Source: Gordonia hirsuta DSM 44140 = NBRC 16056 (GTDB lineage Bacteria > Actinomycetota > Actinomycetes > Mycobacteriales > Mycobacteriaceae). From it: DNA of 59,668 nucleotides. The DNA lies in assembly GCF_000333015.1 (NCBI RefSeq), contig NZ_BANT01000013.1:1-59668 (forward strand), read 5' to 3'. Position numbers and translations under genes: made by a program. This document shows, piece after piece, positions 1 through 8,122 of the stretch. Position 1 is the stretch's first letter. The number at the start of each line of letters is the position of its first letter. A model generated the notes under the pieces. That model was not told the DNA's origin. It saw nothing but the letters and a program-made list of their open reading frames with translations, and did no database searches.

Positions 1-255
1 CAGGATCGGCTTGGCCGACGCCGGAGCGGCCGGCGCCGGTGCCGGGCCGTGGGAGGTCGGTGCCGGTGTCGCTGCGGCCGGCGAGGCGGGAACCGGCGGT
101 GTGACCGGCGCCGAATCGCCGTTGGGCTTATAGCTCTTCAGCAACTCGTGCCAGCTGGGATCGACGGAGTCCGGGTCGGTCTGGAAGCGCTGGTACATCT
201 CCTCCACCAGCCACTCGTTCTGTCCGTAGTCGGTTTCGGATGTGGAACTGCTCAC
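1..255 (-). CDS. kgd: Multifunctional 2-oxoglutarate metabolism enzyme (alpha-ketoglutarate decarboxylase/dehydrogenase E1), 5' end only
   Basis: Only the first 85 codons are inside the window; the gene runs off the left edge. The product starts at a GTG and soon reads [14 protein letters not shown] and then [13 protein letters not shown], the signature N-terminal segment of actinobacterial Kgd/SucA. A Pro/Ala-rich linker follows, as in the family. Kgd is a thiamine-diphosphate enzyme fused to an E2-like domain and acts at the 2-oxoglutarate node of the TCA cycle; those domains lie outside the window. The GTG is chosen because the homology begins just after it and an AAGAGGCGA stretch sits upstream. 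The neighbours (ABC exporter, Rv1249c-like gene, MFS pump) agree with the mycobacterial kgd locus. Confidence 0.93.
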   Translation of the reverse strand, partial: MSSSTSETDYGQNEWLVEEMYQRFQTDPDSVDPSWHELLKSYKPNGDSAPVTPPVPASPAAATPAPTSHGPAPAPAAPASAKPIL

Positions 256-382
256 AGCGTCGTCTCGCCTCTTAGATCTTCCGGAGTTGTCTTCGGTCCG
301 AACGTCAATCGTACGCGTCGAATCGCTGGTCCGCCGCGTTCTGGTCGGCGTCGCGTGCCGACCGGCGAGTAAGTGGGCAGAA

Positions 383-3300
383 TCACTCCGCGGCGACGGT
401 ATCGGGCTCGACTCCGGCTGCCCAGAGGCGGGCGTAGACCCCGCCGGCGGCCAGGAGTTCATCGTGCGTGCCGGACTCGGCGATCGTGCCGTCGGTCACC
501 ACCGCGATGCGGTCGGCTCGCGCCGCGGTGGCCAGCCGGTGGGCGACGATGACCGCGGTGCGCCGACGCTGAAGTGCCGTACCGGCGGCCAGCACCTGCG
601 CTTCGGTGGCCTGATCCAGGGTGGCGGTCGCCTCGTCCAGCAGGATCAGATCCGGATCCACCAGCTCGGCGCGCGCCAGTGCGATCAGCTGGCGCTGCCC
701 CGACGACAGACTGCGGCCTCGTTCGGAGACGACGAAATCCATCCCTGCGGGCAGATCGGCGATCATCGCCGCGGCCCCGACGCGCCGGGCCGCTGCGGCG
801 ATCTCCTCCGGGGTGGCGTCGGGCCGGCCGTAAGCGATGTTCTCGGCCACGGTGCCGGCGAACAGGTGCGCCTCTTGGGGAACCAGCCCCAGGTGCCTGC
901 GATACCGGTGTAGATCCAGGCCGCGCAGATCGTCGCCGTTGAACCGGATCGTCCCGCGAACCGGATCGTAGAAGCGCGCCAGGAGTTTGACGATCGTCGA
1001 CTTGCCCGCGCCGGTCGGCCCGACCAGGGCCAGGGAGGTTCCGGGCGCTAGGTCCAGGTCGATGCCGTGCAGGGCATCGGCCGGCGCTTGCGAGTACCGG
1101 AAGCCCACGCCGGCCAGGCCCACGCGCGCCCCCGAGTCTCCGGACGGTCGCGGGGCGTTGCCGCCGGGACCGGTGGACGGTGCCTCGCTCAGGGAGCTGG
1201 GGGTCTCCAACAGGTCGCCGATGCGGCGCAGACCGACCGCGGCCTGCTGGTAGGCATCGAAGACGTTGGTCAACTGCTGAACCGGTCCGAAGAGCATGGC
1301 CAGGTACAGGACGAAGGCCACCAGGGTGCCGGCCGACAGCTGACCGGTGGCGATCCGCTGGGCGCCGATTCCGATCGCCATCGCGGCGGCGACGTCCGCG
1401 CAGAACATGATGAAGGGGAAGTAGGCCGCCACCGCTCGAGCCGAGACCAGCCGGCTGCGCACCCAGGCATCGCTCAGGGCCCCGAATCGGGCCTGGGCTA
1501 CCGCGGTGTGCCGGTAGGCGCGGATGGTCGCCAGACCGGCGATGTTCTCCTGGAAGTCGGCGTTGACCGCCGAGACCAGTTCGCGGGAGCGGGTGTAGGC
1601 GCGGCTGGAGATGCGCCGGAACCACACCGTCGCCAGCGCCAGGACCGGGAACACCGGGAGCACCAGCAGCCCCAGCTGCCAGTCGGTCAGCAGCAGTGCG
1701 ACGAAGACGCCGATCACGGTCAGCACGGCGACCGCCGCCGAGGTGAGCCCGGTCTGGATGAACCCCGACAGTGCATCGACGTCGGTGGTCATCCGCGTCA
1801 TGATGCGCCCGGACAGCTCCCGCTCGTAATAGTCCAGGCCGAGGCGCTGCAGGTGCGCGTAGCTGCGCACTCGCAGGGCGTAGAGGACACGTTCCCCGGC
1901 CCTGGCCGACAGCAGCGTGCCGATGGCGCCGACCACCCATCCGGCGGCGACCGCGGCCAGACCCGCCACGGTCGCGATCACGATGACCTGCCCGTGCTGA
2001 CGCGTCCCGGCGTCCAGCACCAGTCGCGTCAGCGCGGGGAAGGCCAGTCCCAGGAGGGTGTCGGCGGACACCGCGATCAGCACCGCCGCCAGCAGCCAGC
2101 GCACAGGTCGCAGGATCTGTCGCAGCGAGAACCCGCCGTCGTCGCGCCGGACCGCGGCCAGATCCACGCGCGGATCCTCGTCGGCCGGCGGTAGCGCCGC
2201 CACGGCCGCTTCGAGTTCCGGGGTCGCCGCCACCGCGCCCAGGGCGTTGCTGAGGTTGCCACCGCCGACCCGGCCGCGGCTTCCGCCCGGCTTGACCTCG
2301 GTGACCGGCACCGCCGGCCGCGCGGCCGCGGGGCCGGCGACGCGTGCGGAAGGCCACAGGTCGTCCACACCCAGCTGATCCTGGGCGGCGATGCGGGCGG
2401 CGGCCGCTGCATTCTGCTCACCGGTGTCCGGTGGCGTCATCAGTTCACGGAAACGCGCGCAGCGGGCGTCGAGCTGATCGACGGTGCCGATATCGACGAT
2501 ACGGCCGTCGTCGAGGACCGCGACCCGGTCGGCGACGGCCAGAGTGGAGCGCCGATGCGCCATCAGAAGCATGGTGGTGCCGGTACTGCGCAGGTGCCGC
2601 AGAATCTGCGCTTCGGTGACCGCGTCGACTGCCGACGTGGCGTCGTCGAGCACCAGGACCCGGGGTTCGGCGTAGCAGGCGCGGGCCAGGGCCAGGCGCT
2701 GGCGCTGACCGCCGGACAGGGTCAGGCCGCGTTCGCCGATGCCGGTGGCGAAGCCGTCGGGCAGTTGCTCGATGAAGCCGGTGGCCGCAGCCGGGTCGGT
2801 GGCCGCGCGCAGCTGCCCGGCATCCGGCGGCGGTGGCGGCGATGGGCCGAAAGCCACATTCGCCGCGACCGAATCGGAGGTCAGGAAGGGGTCGTCGAAG
2901 GCGACGGCCAGCGCGGTGTGCAGGGCGGTCGGTGACAGCCCGGCCAGATCGTGCTGGCGACCGGTGGTGTCGGTGAAGGCCAGGCTGCCGGCATCGGGGT
3001 GGTAGCCGCCGGCCAGCAGAGCGGCCAGCGTCGATTTGCCCGACCCCGCGCCGCCGACCACGGCGACGCATTCGCCCGGTGCCACCGACAGGTCGACGCC
3101 GCGCAGCACCGGGCGCCCGTCATGCCCGAAGGCGACGTCGTTCAGGTGCAGCCCGAGCCGGCCCTCGGGCAGCTCGCCGACGGCCAACAGTGCCGGATCG
3201 CGCGGATGGTCGATCACCTCGAAGACGCGGGTGGTCGAGGAGGCCGCCAACTGTCCGGCGGTCACCAGATTGGTGAGGATGCGGGCTACGGCCGTCATCG

Positions 3301-4153
3301 TGGCCAGGTAGGTCGTGAATGCCAGAAAGGTGCCCGCGGTGATCGATCCGCGCAGAGTCAGCCAGCCGCCGACCCCGATGACCAGGACCGTTCCCAGCTG
3401 CGGGATCGCGGCCATCGTCGGGGTGAACCGGGCCGATAGCCGGGCGGCGCGCAGGCGCAGTCGGTACAGGCGGGCGCCCAGACCGGCCAGCTCGTCGGTG
3501 GCGCGTTGTTCCTGACCGAAGCCCTTGACCACGCGCACCCCGGTGACGGTCTCTTCGACGTGGCCGGCCAGATCGGCGGCGGCCTGCTGGGCCGCCCAGG
3601 TGGCGGCGAACAGGCGGCGGCGTCCGCGATAGGCCACCAGGGCCACCAGTGGCACGATCATCAGGGCGACCAGGGTCAGCACCGGGGACAACCAGGCCAT
3701 GATGGCCAGGGCGATGACCACCTGCACCGCTCCGCCCAGGGCCAGCGGCGCCAGCGCCAGCAGGCTCTGGACCACCTGCAGATCGGCGATCGACCGGGAG
3801 ACCACCTGGCCGGTGCGGATGCTGTCCTGTGCCCGCCCGTCCAGGTGCAGCAGGGTATCGAGCATGGACCGCCGCAGACCGTCCTGGACCACGATCGACA
3901 GTTTGCCCGCCAGCAACCGCCGCCCGAACTGGCAGGCGTAGCGGATCGCCGCGGCGATCAGCAACGCCAGCACCAGCACCGATAGGGCGACCCGGGCTGG
4001 GGAGGCGCCGGTCGCGTGATCGATGGCGGCGCGGGCGAACAGGGGTGTCACCAGATCGGCGGCGACCGCCCCGAGCGTGGCCAGGGCCGTGGCGACGGTC
4101 AGCGCCCGATGCTGCAGGCACCGGGCGCCGAGACGACGGACCCAGCCCGTCAA
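383..4153 (-). CDS. Fused type I ABC exporter (TMD-NBD-TMD-NBD)
   Basis: A 1256-residue protein with two complete ABC exporter halves in one chain. Half one has a membrane domain over about residues 15-310, Walker [10 protein letters not shown] near 365 and signature LSGGQ. Half two has its membrane domain from about 690, Walker [10 protein letters not shown] near 1060 and signature LSSGQ. The Walker B of half one reads [11 protein letters not shown], with Asp in place of the catalytic Glu, while half two keeps [10 protein letters not shown]. The transporter therefore has one degenerate and one canonical ATP site, as in heterodimeric exporters. A Pro/Ala/Gly-rich linker joins the halves. The TTG start overlaps the stop of the upstream gene by four bases (TTGA), implying translational coupling. 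The substrate (drug, lipid or peptide) is unknown. Confidence 0.93.
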   Translation of the reverse strand: MTGWVRRLGARCLQHRALTVATALATLGAVAADLVTPLFARAAIDHATGASPARVALSVLVLALLIAAAIRYACQFGRRLLAGKLSIVVQDGLRRSMLDTLLHLDGRAQDSIRTGQVVSRSIADLQVVQSLLALAPLALGGAVQVVIALAIMAWLSPVLTLVALMIVPLVALVAYRGRRRLFAATWAAQQAAADLAGHVEETVTGVRVVKGFGQEQRATDELAGLGARLYRLRLRAARLSARFTPTMAAIPQLGTVLVIGVGGWLTLRGSITAGTFLAFTTYLATMTAVARILTNLVTAGQLAASSTTRVFEVIDHPRDPALLAVGELPEGRLGLHLNDVAFGHDGRPVLRGVDLSVAPGECVAVVGGAGSGKSTLAALLAGGYHPDAGSLAFTDTTGRQHDLAGLSPTALHTALAVAFDDPFLTSDSVAANVAFGPSPPPPPDAGQLRAATDPAAATGFIEQLPDGFATGIGERGLTLSGGQRQRLALARACYAEPRVLVLDDATSAVDAVTEAQILRHLRSTGTTMLLMAHRRSTLAVADRVAVLDDGRIVDIGTVDQLDARCARFRELMTPPDTGEQNAAAAARIAAQDQLGVDDLWPSARVAGPAAARPAVPVTEVKPGGSRGRVGGGNLSNALGAVAATPELEAAVAALPPADEDPRVDLAAVRRDDGGFSLRQILRPVRWLLAAVLIAVSADTLLGLAFPALTRLVLDAGTRQHGQVIVIATVAGLAAVAAGWVVGAIGTLLSARAGERVLYALRVRSYAHLQRLGLDYYERELSGRIMTRMTTDVDALSGFIQTGLTSAAVAVLTVIGVFVALLLTDWQLGLLVLPVFPVLALATVWFRRISSRAYTRSRELVSAVNADFQENIAGLATIRAYRHTAVAQARFGALSDAWVRSRLVSARAVAAYFPFIMFCADVAAAMAIGIGAQRIATGQLSAGTLVAFVLYLAMLFGPVQQLTNVFDAYQQAAVGLRRIGDLLETPSSLSEAPSTGPGGNAPRPSGDSGARVGLAGVGFRYSQAPADALHGIDLDLAPGTSLALVGPTGAGKSTIVKLLARFYDPVRGTIRFNGDDLRGLDLHRYRRHLGLVPQEAHLFAGTVAENIAYGRPDATPEEIAAAARRVGAAAMIADLPAGMDFVVSERGRSLSSGQRQLIALARAELVDPDLILLDEATATLDQATEAQVLAAGTALQRRRTAVIVAHRLATAARADRIAVVTDGTIAESGTHDELLAAGGVYARLWAAGVEPDTVAAE

Positions 4154-5013
4154 CGCCGCCGGCCGTCGACCACGCGCAGAGCAGTGACGGTGCCGTCGAC
4201 GTCCCAGTGCCGCGGCGGCGGCCCGAAGGCCTCGCGGGCGTTACGCAGGACCAGCGTGCCCAGGGCGCGGTTGCCGGCCCCGCCGATGGCGGCGCCGATT
4301 CCGCCGGGGATCAGTTTCCCGGCCACCAGCGGTGCCCGGCGTACCGCGAACTTCTTGACCAGCCGGCTGGTGAGGATGCGGTTCAGGCCGGCCAGCTGGC
4401 CCGGCGAGACGGCCGGTCCGGCCAGCCGGGCGAGCGCATCGCTGCCGCGGACCCCGGCCACTTTGCCCAGGGCGGCGATGCCTTCCTCACCCAGGGCGAC
4501 CGACAGGACCAGCGCGCGGCGGCGTTCGGTCTGTTCCGGCGAAATGCCGTGTACCTCGGCGATCGCCAGCGCCAGCAGTGCGGAGGCCTCGATGAACAGC
4601 GCGGTATCGGCGCCGAGTGCCGACAGGGCGGTGACGGTGCCGACCCCGGGGATCGAGGCGGTGGCGCCCACGGCACCGCCGGAGACGGTGACGGCGTTGA
4701 GGTAGCGGCGTTCCAGCCGCCCGATGAGCTGTTCGGGGCTGTCGTCGGGGTGCTTGGCGCGCAGCCGCGCCACGTACTTGGCGACGGCCGGTTCCTGGAG
4801 GCGATGTGCCTTCTCCACGATCCGCGTCACCAGCGCCACACTGCGGGAGGCCGCTTCGGGCCGTCCGGCCGGCAGCAGTGTCTCGGGTACGGCCGCGTCG
4901 TCGACCGACACCGGCAGTGTGGGCTTGCGATAGACGTCCACCTGGGTCGGCGGCCCGGGGCCGGACGAGTTCTTTGCGGCCTTCTTCGCGCCGACGCCCT
5001 TCTTACCGATCAT
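4150..5013 (-). CDS. Conserved actinobacterial protein resembling Rv1249c, hydrophobic centre
   Basis: A 287-residue protein with a Lys-rich N terminus (KKGVGAKKAAKN) and a central hydrophobic Gly/Ala-rich part (about residues 120-170, with SIPGVGTVTALSALGAD and IEASALLALAIAEVHG) that could lie in or on the membrane. I do not recognise a catalytic motif. Position beside kgd and the MFS gene matches the hypothetical membrane protein Rv1249c of M. tuberculosis; that assignment is from gene order and character, not an alignment. ATG 5013 is chosen over an in-frame start 12 codons upstream because GGGAGA lies 6-7 bases before it. The stop overlaps the ABC exporter start, so the two are one transcription unit and may act together. 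Confidence 0.75.
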   Translation of the reverse strand: MIGKKGVGAKKAAKNSSGPGPPTQVDVYRKPTLPVSVDDAAVPETLLPAGRPEAASRSVALVTRIVEKAHRLQEPAVAKYVARLRAKHPDDSPEQLIGRLERRYLNAVTVSGGAVGATASIPGVGTVTALSALGADTALFIEASALLALAIAEVHGISPEQTERRRALVLSVALGEEGIAALGKVAGVRGSDALARLAGPAVSPGQLAGLNRILTSRLVKKFAVRRAPLVAGKLIPGGIGAAIGGAGNRALGTLVLRNAREAFGPPPRHWDVDGTVTALRVVDGRRR

Positions 5014-5264
5014 GGCGGTCTCCCGTTCTCGCGGACAACACCGGTTCAACCGCGGCCGACCGCGACCGATTCCCCGGACCGGACGTGTCGTGCGTCACCG
5101 TCGTTCGTTCTTCCAGGCTAGGCCAGGGCTGCAGGTGGTGACGGGCAGGAGGCCCCGATCGGGGCGGAATCAGCTCGCTCGCACGGTGTTAGGGTGAGCC
5201 GGCCCGTTGGGAGAACGCGGTCGTCGGCCGCGTCGCCGGCGACGACGAGACAAGGGTGACCGAT
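5014..5264. promoter_or_regulatory. Divergent promoter region of the exporter operon and the MFS gene
   Basis: A 251-base gap between two genes read in opposite directions must hold both promoters. TAGGGT at 5190-5195 fits a TANNNT -10 element for the rightward MFS gene, with no convincing -35. No palindromic operator stands out by eye. Confidence 0.35.
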
Positions 5265-6752
5265 ATGACCGTTCCCGCACCGCCGACGTTCAAACCGGTC
5301 ACCGACCGGCCGTGGGCAGGTCTGCTGGCGTTGTGCGTCGGCTTCTTCATGATCCTGGTCGATATGTCGATCGTGGCGGTCGCCCAGCCGCAGATCATGG
5401 AGGCGCTCGGCGCCGGGGTCAACGGCATCGTCTGGGTCACCAGTGCCTACCTGCTCACCTATGCGGTACCGCTGCTGATCGCCGGACGGCTCGGAGACAA
5501 GTACGGGCCCAAGACGATCTATCAGATCGGTCTGGTGGTGTTCACCCTCGCCAGTATCTGGTGCGGCTTCTCGGACTCCATCGGTGAACTGATCGCCGCC
5601 CGCGCCGTGCAGGGTGTCGGTGCGGCACTGATCACGCCGCAGACCATGGCGCTGGTGACCCGGATGTTCCCGCCCGAGCGCCGCGGTGCGGCGATGGGCG
5701 TATGGGGCACCGTGGCCGGGGTCGCGACGCTGATCGGTCCGCTGCTGGGCGGTATCCTCACCGACGCCTTCGGGTGGGAGTGGATCTTCTTCATCAACGT
5801 GCCCGTGGGCCTGGTCGGCCTGGTGCTGGCCGCGGTGCTGGTGCCCCGGGTCGAAACCCACGACCATCGCTTCGACTGGGTCGGCGTGGTCCTGTCCGGG
5901 ATCGGGCTGACCGCGCTGGTCTTCGGCATCCAGGAGGGGCAGACGTACGACTGGGCCGGGTGGATCTGGGGACTGGTCGCCGCCGGTGCGGTCGTGCTGG
6001 TGTTGTTCGTCGTGTGGGAGGCGCGCACGCGCACCGAGCCGTTGGTTCCGCTGAGCCTGTTCCGCGACCGCAACTTCTCGCTGTCCAATGTGGGTATCGC
6101 CACCGTCGGCTTCGCGGTTTCGGGCACCATGATCCCGCTGATGTTCTTCCTGCAGTTCGTCGGGGGCATGACCCCGACGCGTTCGGCACTGATGATGGTG
6201 CCGATGGCGGTGCTGACCGGTGTCTGCGCCCCCATCGTCGGCCGGATCCTGGACCGCGTGCATCCGCGCAACGTCGTGGCCACCGGTCTGGTGGGCTACG
6301 CCGTGGCCACCGGTGCGCTCGCGGTCCTGCTGACCCCCACGACCCCGGTGTGGCTGCTGCTGATCCCGACCTACCTGATGGGCTTGTCCTCAGCAGGCAT
6401 CTGGGCGCCGCTGGCGGCGACGGCGACCCGGAATCTTCCGTGGTTCGTCGCCGGAGCCGGATCGGGGGTCTACAACACGACGCGCGTGATCGGTTCGGTG
6501 GTGGGCACCGCGGCGATCGGCTCGCTGATGATGACCCGGCTGGCAGTGGAGCTGCCGGGGGTGCAGATGGCCGCACACGAGGGCAGCCGGGTGAGCCGAC
6601 TGCCCGAACCGGTGCGCGACGGCTTCGCCGCAGCGATGGGTCAGTCGCTCTACCTGGGTGCAGCGGTGCTGGCGCTGGGAGCGGTGGCAGCCCTGTTCCT
6701 GGTCCGGCCCGAACACCAGTCGGTGCCGGTGATCGCCCCGGAGATGGACTGA
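5265..6752 (+). CDS. MFS drug:proton antiporter, DHA2 (14-TM) family
   Basis: A 495-residue polytopic membrane protein of the EmrB/QacA type. Motif A (GRLGDKYGPKTIY, residues 74-86) follows TM2. An antiporter motif C region reads GVATLIGPLLGGIL, followed by GWEWIFFINVPVG, typical of DHA2 exporters. The position beside the kgd and Rv1249c-like genes matches Rv1250 of M. tuberculosis, a predicted drug pump. ATG 5265 is preferred to GTG 5256: AAGG at 5252-5255 is nine bases from the ATG but touches the GTG. It presumably exports toxic or signalling small molecules with proton import; the substrate cannot be read from sequence. No regulator gene is adjacent. Confidence 0.92.
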   Translation: MTVPAPPTFKPVTDRPWAGLLALCVGFFMILVDMSIVAVAQPQIMEALGAGVNGIVWVTSAYLLTYAVPLLIAGRLGDKYGPKTIYQIGLVVFTLASIWCGFSDSIGELIAARAVQGVGAALITPQTMALVTRMFPPERRGAAMGVWGTVAGVATLIGPLLGGILTDAFGWEWIFFINVPVGLVGLVLAAVLVPRVETHDHRFDWVGVVLSGIGLTALVFGIQEGQTYDWAGWIWGLVAAGAVVLVLFVVWEARTRTEPLVPLSLFRDRNFSLSNVGIATVGFAVSGTMIPLMFFLQFVGGMTPTRSALMMVPMAVLTGVCAPIVGRILDRVHPRNVVATGLVGYAVATGALAVLLTPTTPVWLLLIPTYLMGLSSAGIWAPLAATATRNLPWFVAGAGSGVYNTTRVIGSVVGTAAIGSLMMTRLAVELPGVQMAAHEGSRVSRLPEPVRDGFAAAMGQSLYLGAAVLALGAVAALFLVRPEHQSVPVIAPEMD

Positions 6753-6778
6753 CACCTGCGCGGCGCGATGCACGCCGG

Positions 6779-6803
6779 CGATGTTCTCTGATCGTGAACA
6801 TCG
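6779..6803. repeat. 25-base inverted repeat upstream of the nuclease operon
   Basis: CGATGTTC and its exact complement GAACATCG are separated by 9 bases (6779-6786 and 6796-6803). It sits after the MFS stop and 78 bases before the nuclease start, so it could be an operator or a short terminator. It is not the mycobacterial SOS box (TCGAAC-N4-GTTCGA). Confidence 0.5.
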
Positions 6804-6880
6804 GTGCGGGCTCGCCGGGTTTGTCGGTACCGGCCCCTACGATCGACTCGACGAGCTGATCGAGGTGACAGGGGAGCGCC

Positions 6881-8122
6881 ATGACCACGGCATTGTCCGA
6901 CGCGCCGGAGCCGGCCTGGCGGCCCGCTTCGACCGGAGACAGCGAGGCCGGCGGCCCGGTGCCGGCCGGCGACCGGGAAGTGACTTTCCTGCACACCGCC
7001 GACTGGCAGCTGGGCATGACCCGGCACTTCTTGTCCGCCGACGCCCAGCACACCTACGATCAGGCCCGCGAGGATGCGGTGGCCGAGATCGGCCGACTGG
7101 CCGGCGCCACCGGCGCCGAGTTCGTGGTGGTCTGCGGTGACGTCTTCGACGATCCACGAGTCTCCTCGCGGATCGTGCGCCGCACCCTCGACGCGCTCAG
7201 CGGCTATCCGGTGCCGGTCTACCTGCTGCCCGGCAATCACGATCCACACGATGCGACCAGTATCTATCGCAGTCAGACCTTCCTGGAGGCGTGCCCGGAG
7301 AACGTGCACGTGCTCGATCATCCCGGGACGGTCCGGGTCCGCGAAGGCATCACGCTGGTGGCGGCGCCGTGGACCAGTAAGAAGCCCGATTCGGACCTGA
7401 TCGCCGACCAGCTGTCCCGGCTGAGTTCCGGGCAGGACCTGCGTATTCTGGTCGGGCACGGTGGGGTCGACACCTTCAGCCCGGGGAACGATCCGGCGAT
7501 CGTCGACGCGGCGAACCTGGAGAGCGCGGTCGCTGCGGGGCTCGTCGACTACATCGCATTGGGCGATCGTCACTCGACCACGGCGCTCGGCGAGTCGGAA
7601 CGGATCTGGTACGCCGGTGCCCCCGAGGTGACCGACTTCGACCACGTCGAAGCCGGCTCGGGCGAGGTTCTGCAGGTCACGCTGCGCCGGGGCACCGCCT
7701 CCGCTGTCCAGGTCGTCCCGCACCGGGTCGGACGATGGACGTTCACCACACTGCGCTGCGATCTCAACGGCCCGGCCGACATCGAGGCGCTGCGCGGGCG
7801 ACTGGCAGCACTGCCGGACAAGTCCCGCACGGTGGTGAAGCTGGCCGCCGTCGGTGCTCTCGGGCTCGAAGACAAGGCGGCGTTCGACGATCTGCTCAGC
7901 GACTTCTCCGAGCGGCTGGCGGCATTGCGGCTGTGGGACCGCCACCACGAGCTGTCCGTGATCGCCGATCCGTCCGATGTGGCCGGACTGGGTCTGCAGG
8001 GCTACGCCGCCGAGGCGGCCGAAGAACTGGTCGAACGGGCCGCCGGTGACGATCCGGTCGAAGCGGAGGCCGCACACGCCGCGCTGTCGTTGCTGTTCCG
8101 GCTGGCCGGGGGCGCGCGATGA
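6881..8122 (+). CDS. SbcD-like metallophosphoesterase (DNA repair exonuclease, Rv1277-like)
   Basis: A 413-residue calcineurin-like phosphoesterase. The metal motifs are in order: HTADWQLG (residues 38-45), CGDVFDD (85-91), PGNHDP (117-122), VGHGGVD (about 188) and LGDRHS. Normal SbcD/Mre11 has DxH in the first motif; here it is D-W-Q. The first 30 residues are a low-complexity leader. It overlaps the SMC-like ATPase gene by ATGA, the classic nuclease-ATPase pairing of SbcCD/MRN, and matches Rv1277-Rv1278. The pair is expected to process DNA ends or hairpins. ATG 6881 has GGGGAG four bases upstream. The role is inferred from family and pairing. Confidence 0.87.
   Translation: MTTALSDAPEPAWRPASTGDSEAGGPVPAGDREVTFLHTADWQLGMTRHFLSADAQHTYDQAREDAVAEIGRLAGATGAEFVVVCGDVFDDPRVSSRIVRRTLDALSGYPVPVYLLPGNHDPHDATSIYRSQTFLEACPENVHVLDHPGTVRVREGITLVAAPWTSKKPDSDLIADQLSRLSSGQDLRILVGHGGVDTFSPGNDPAIVDAANLESAVAAGLVDYIALGDRHSTTALGESERIWYAGAPEVTDFDHVEAGSGEVLQVTLRRGTASAVQVVPHRVGRWTFTTLRCDLNGPADIEALRGRLAALPDKSRTVVKLAAVGALGLEDKAAFDDLLSDFSERLAALRLWDRHHELSVIADPSDVAGLGLQGYAAEAAEELVERAAGDDPVEAEAAHAALSLLFRLAGGAR

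Noticed and set aside
6779..6803. LexA SOS box for the SbcCD-like operon
   Set aside because: The inverted repeat does not match TCGAAC-N4-GTTCGA and its spacer is 9 bases.
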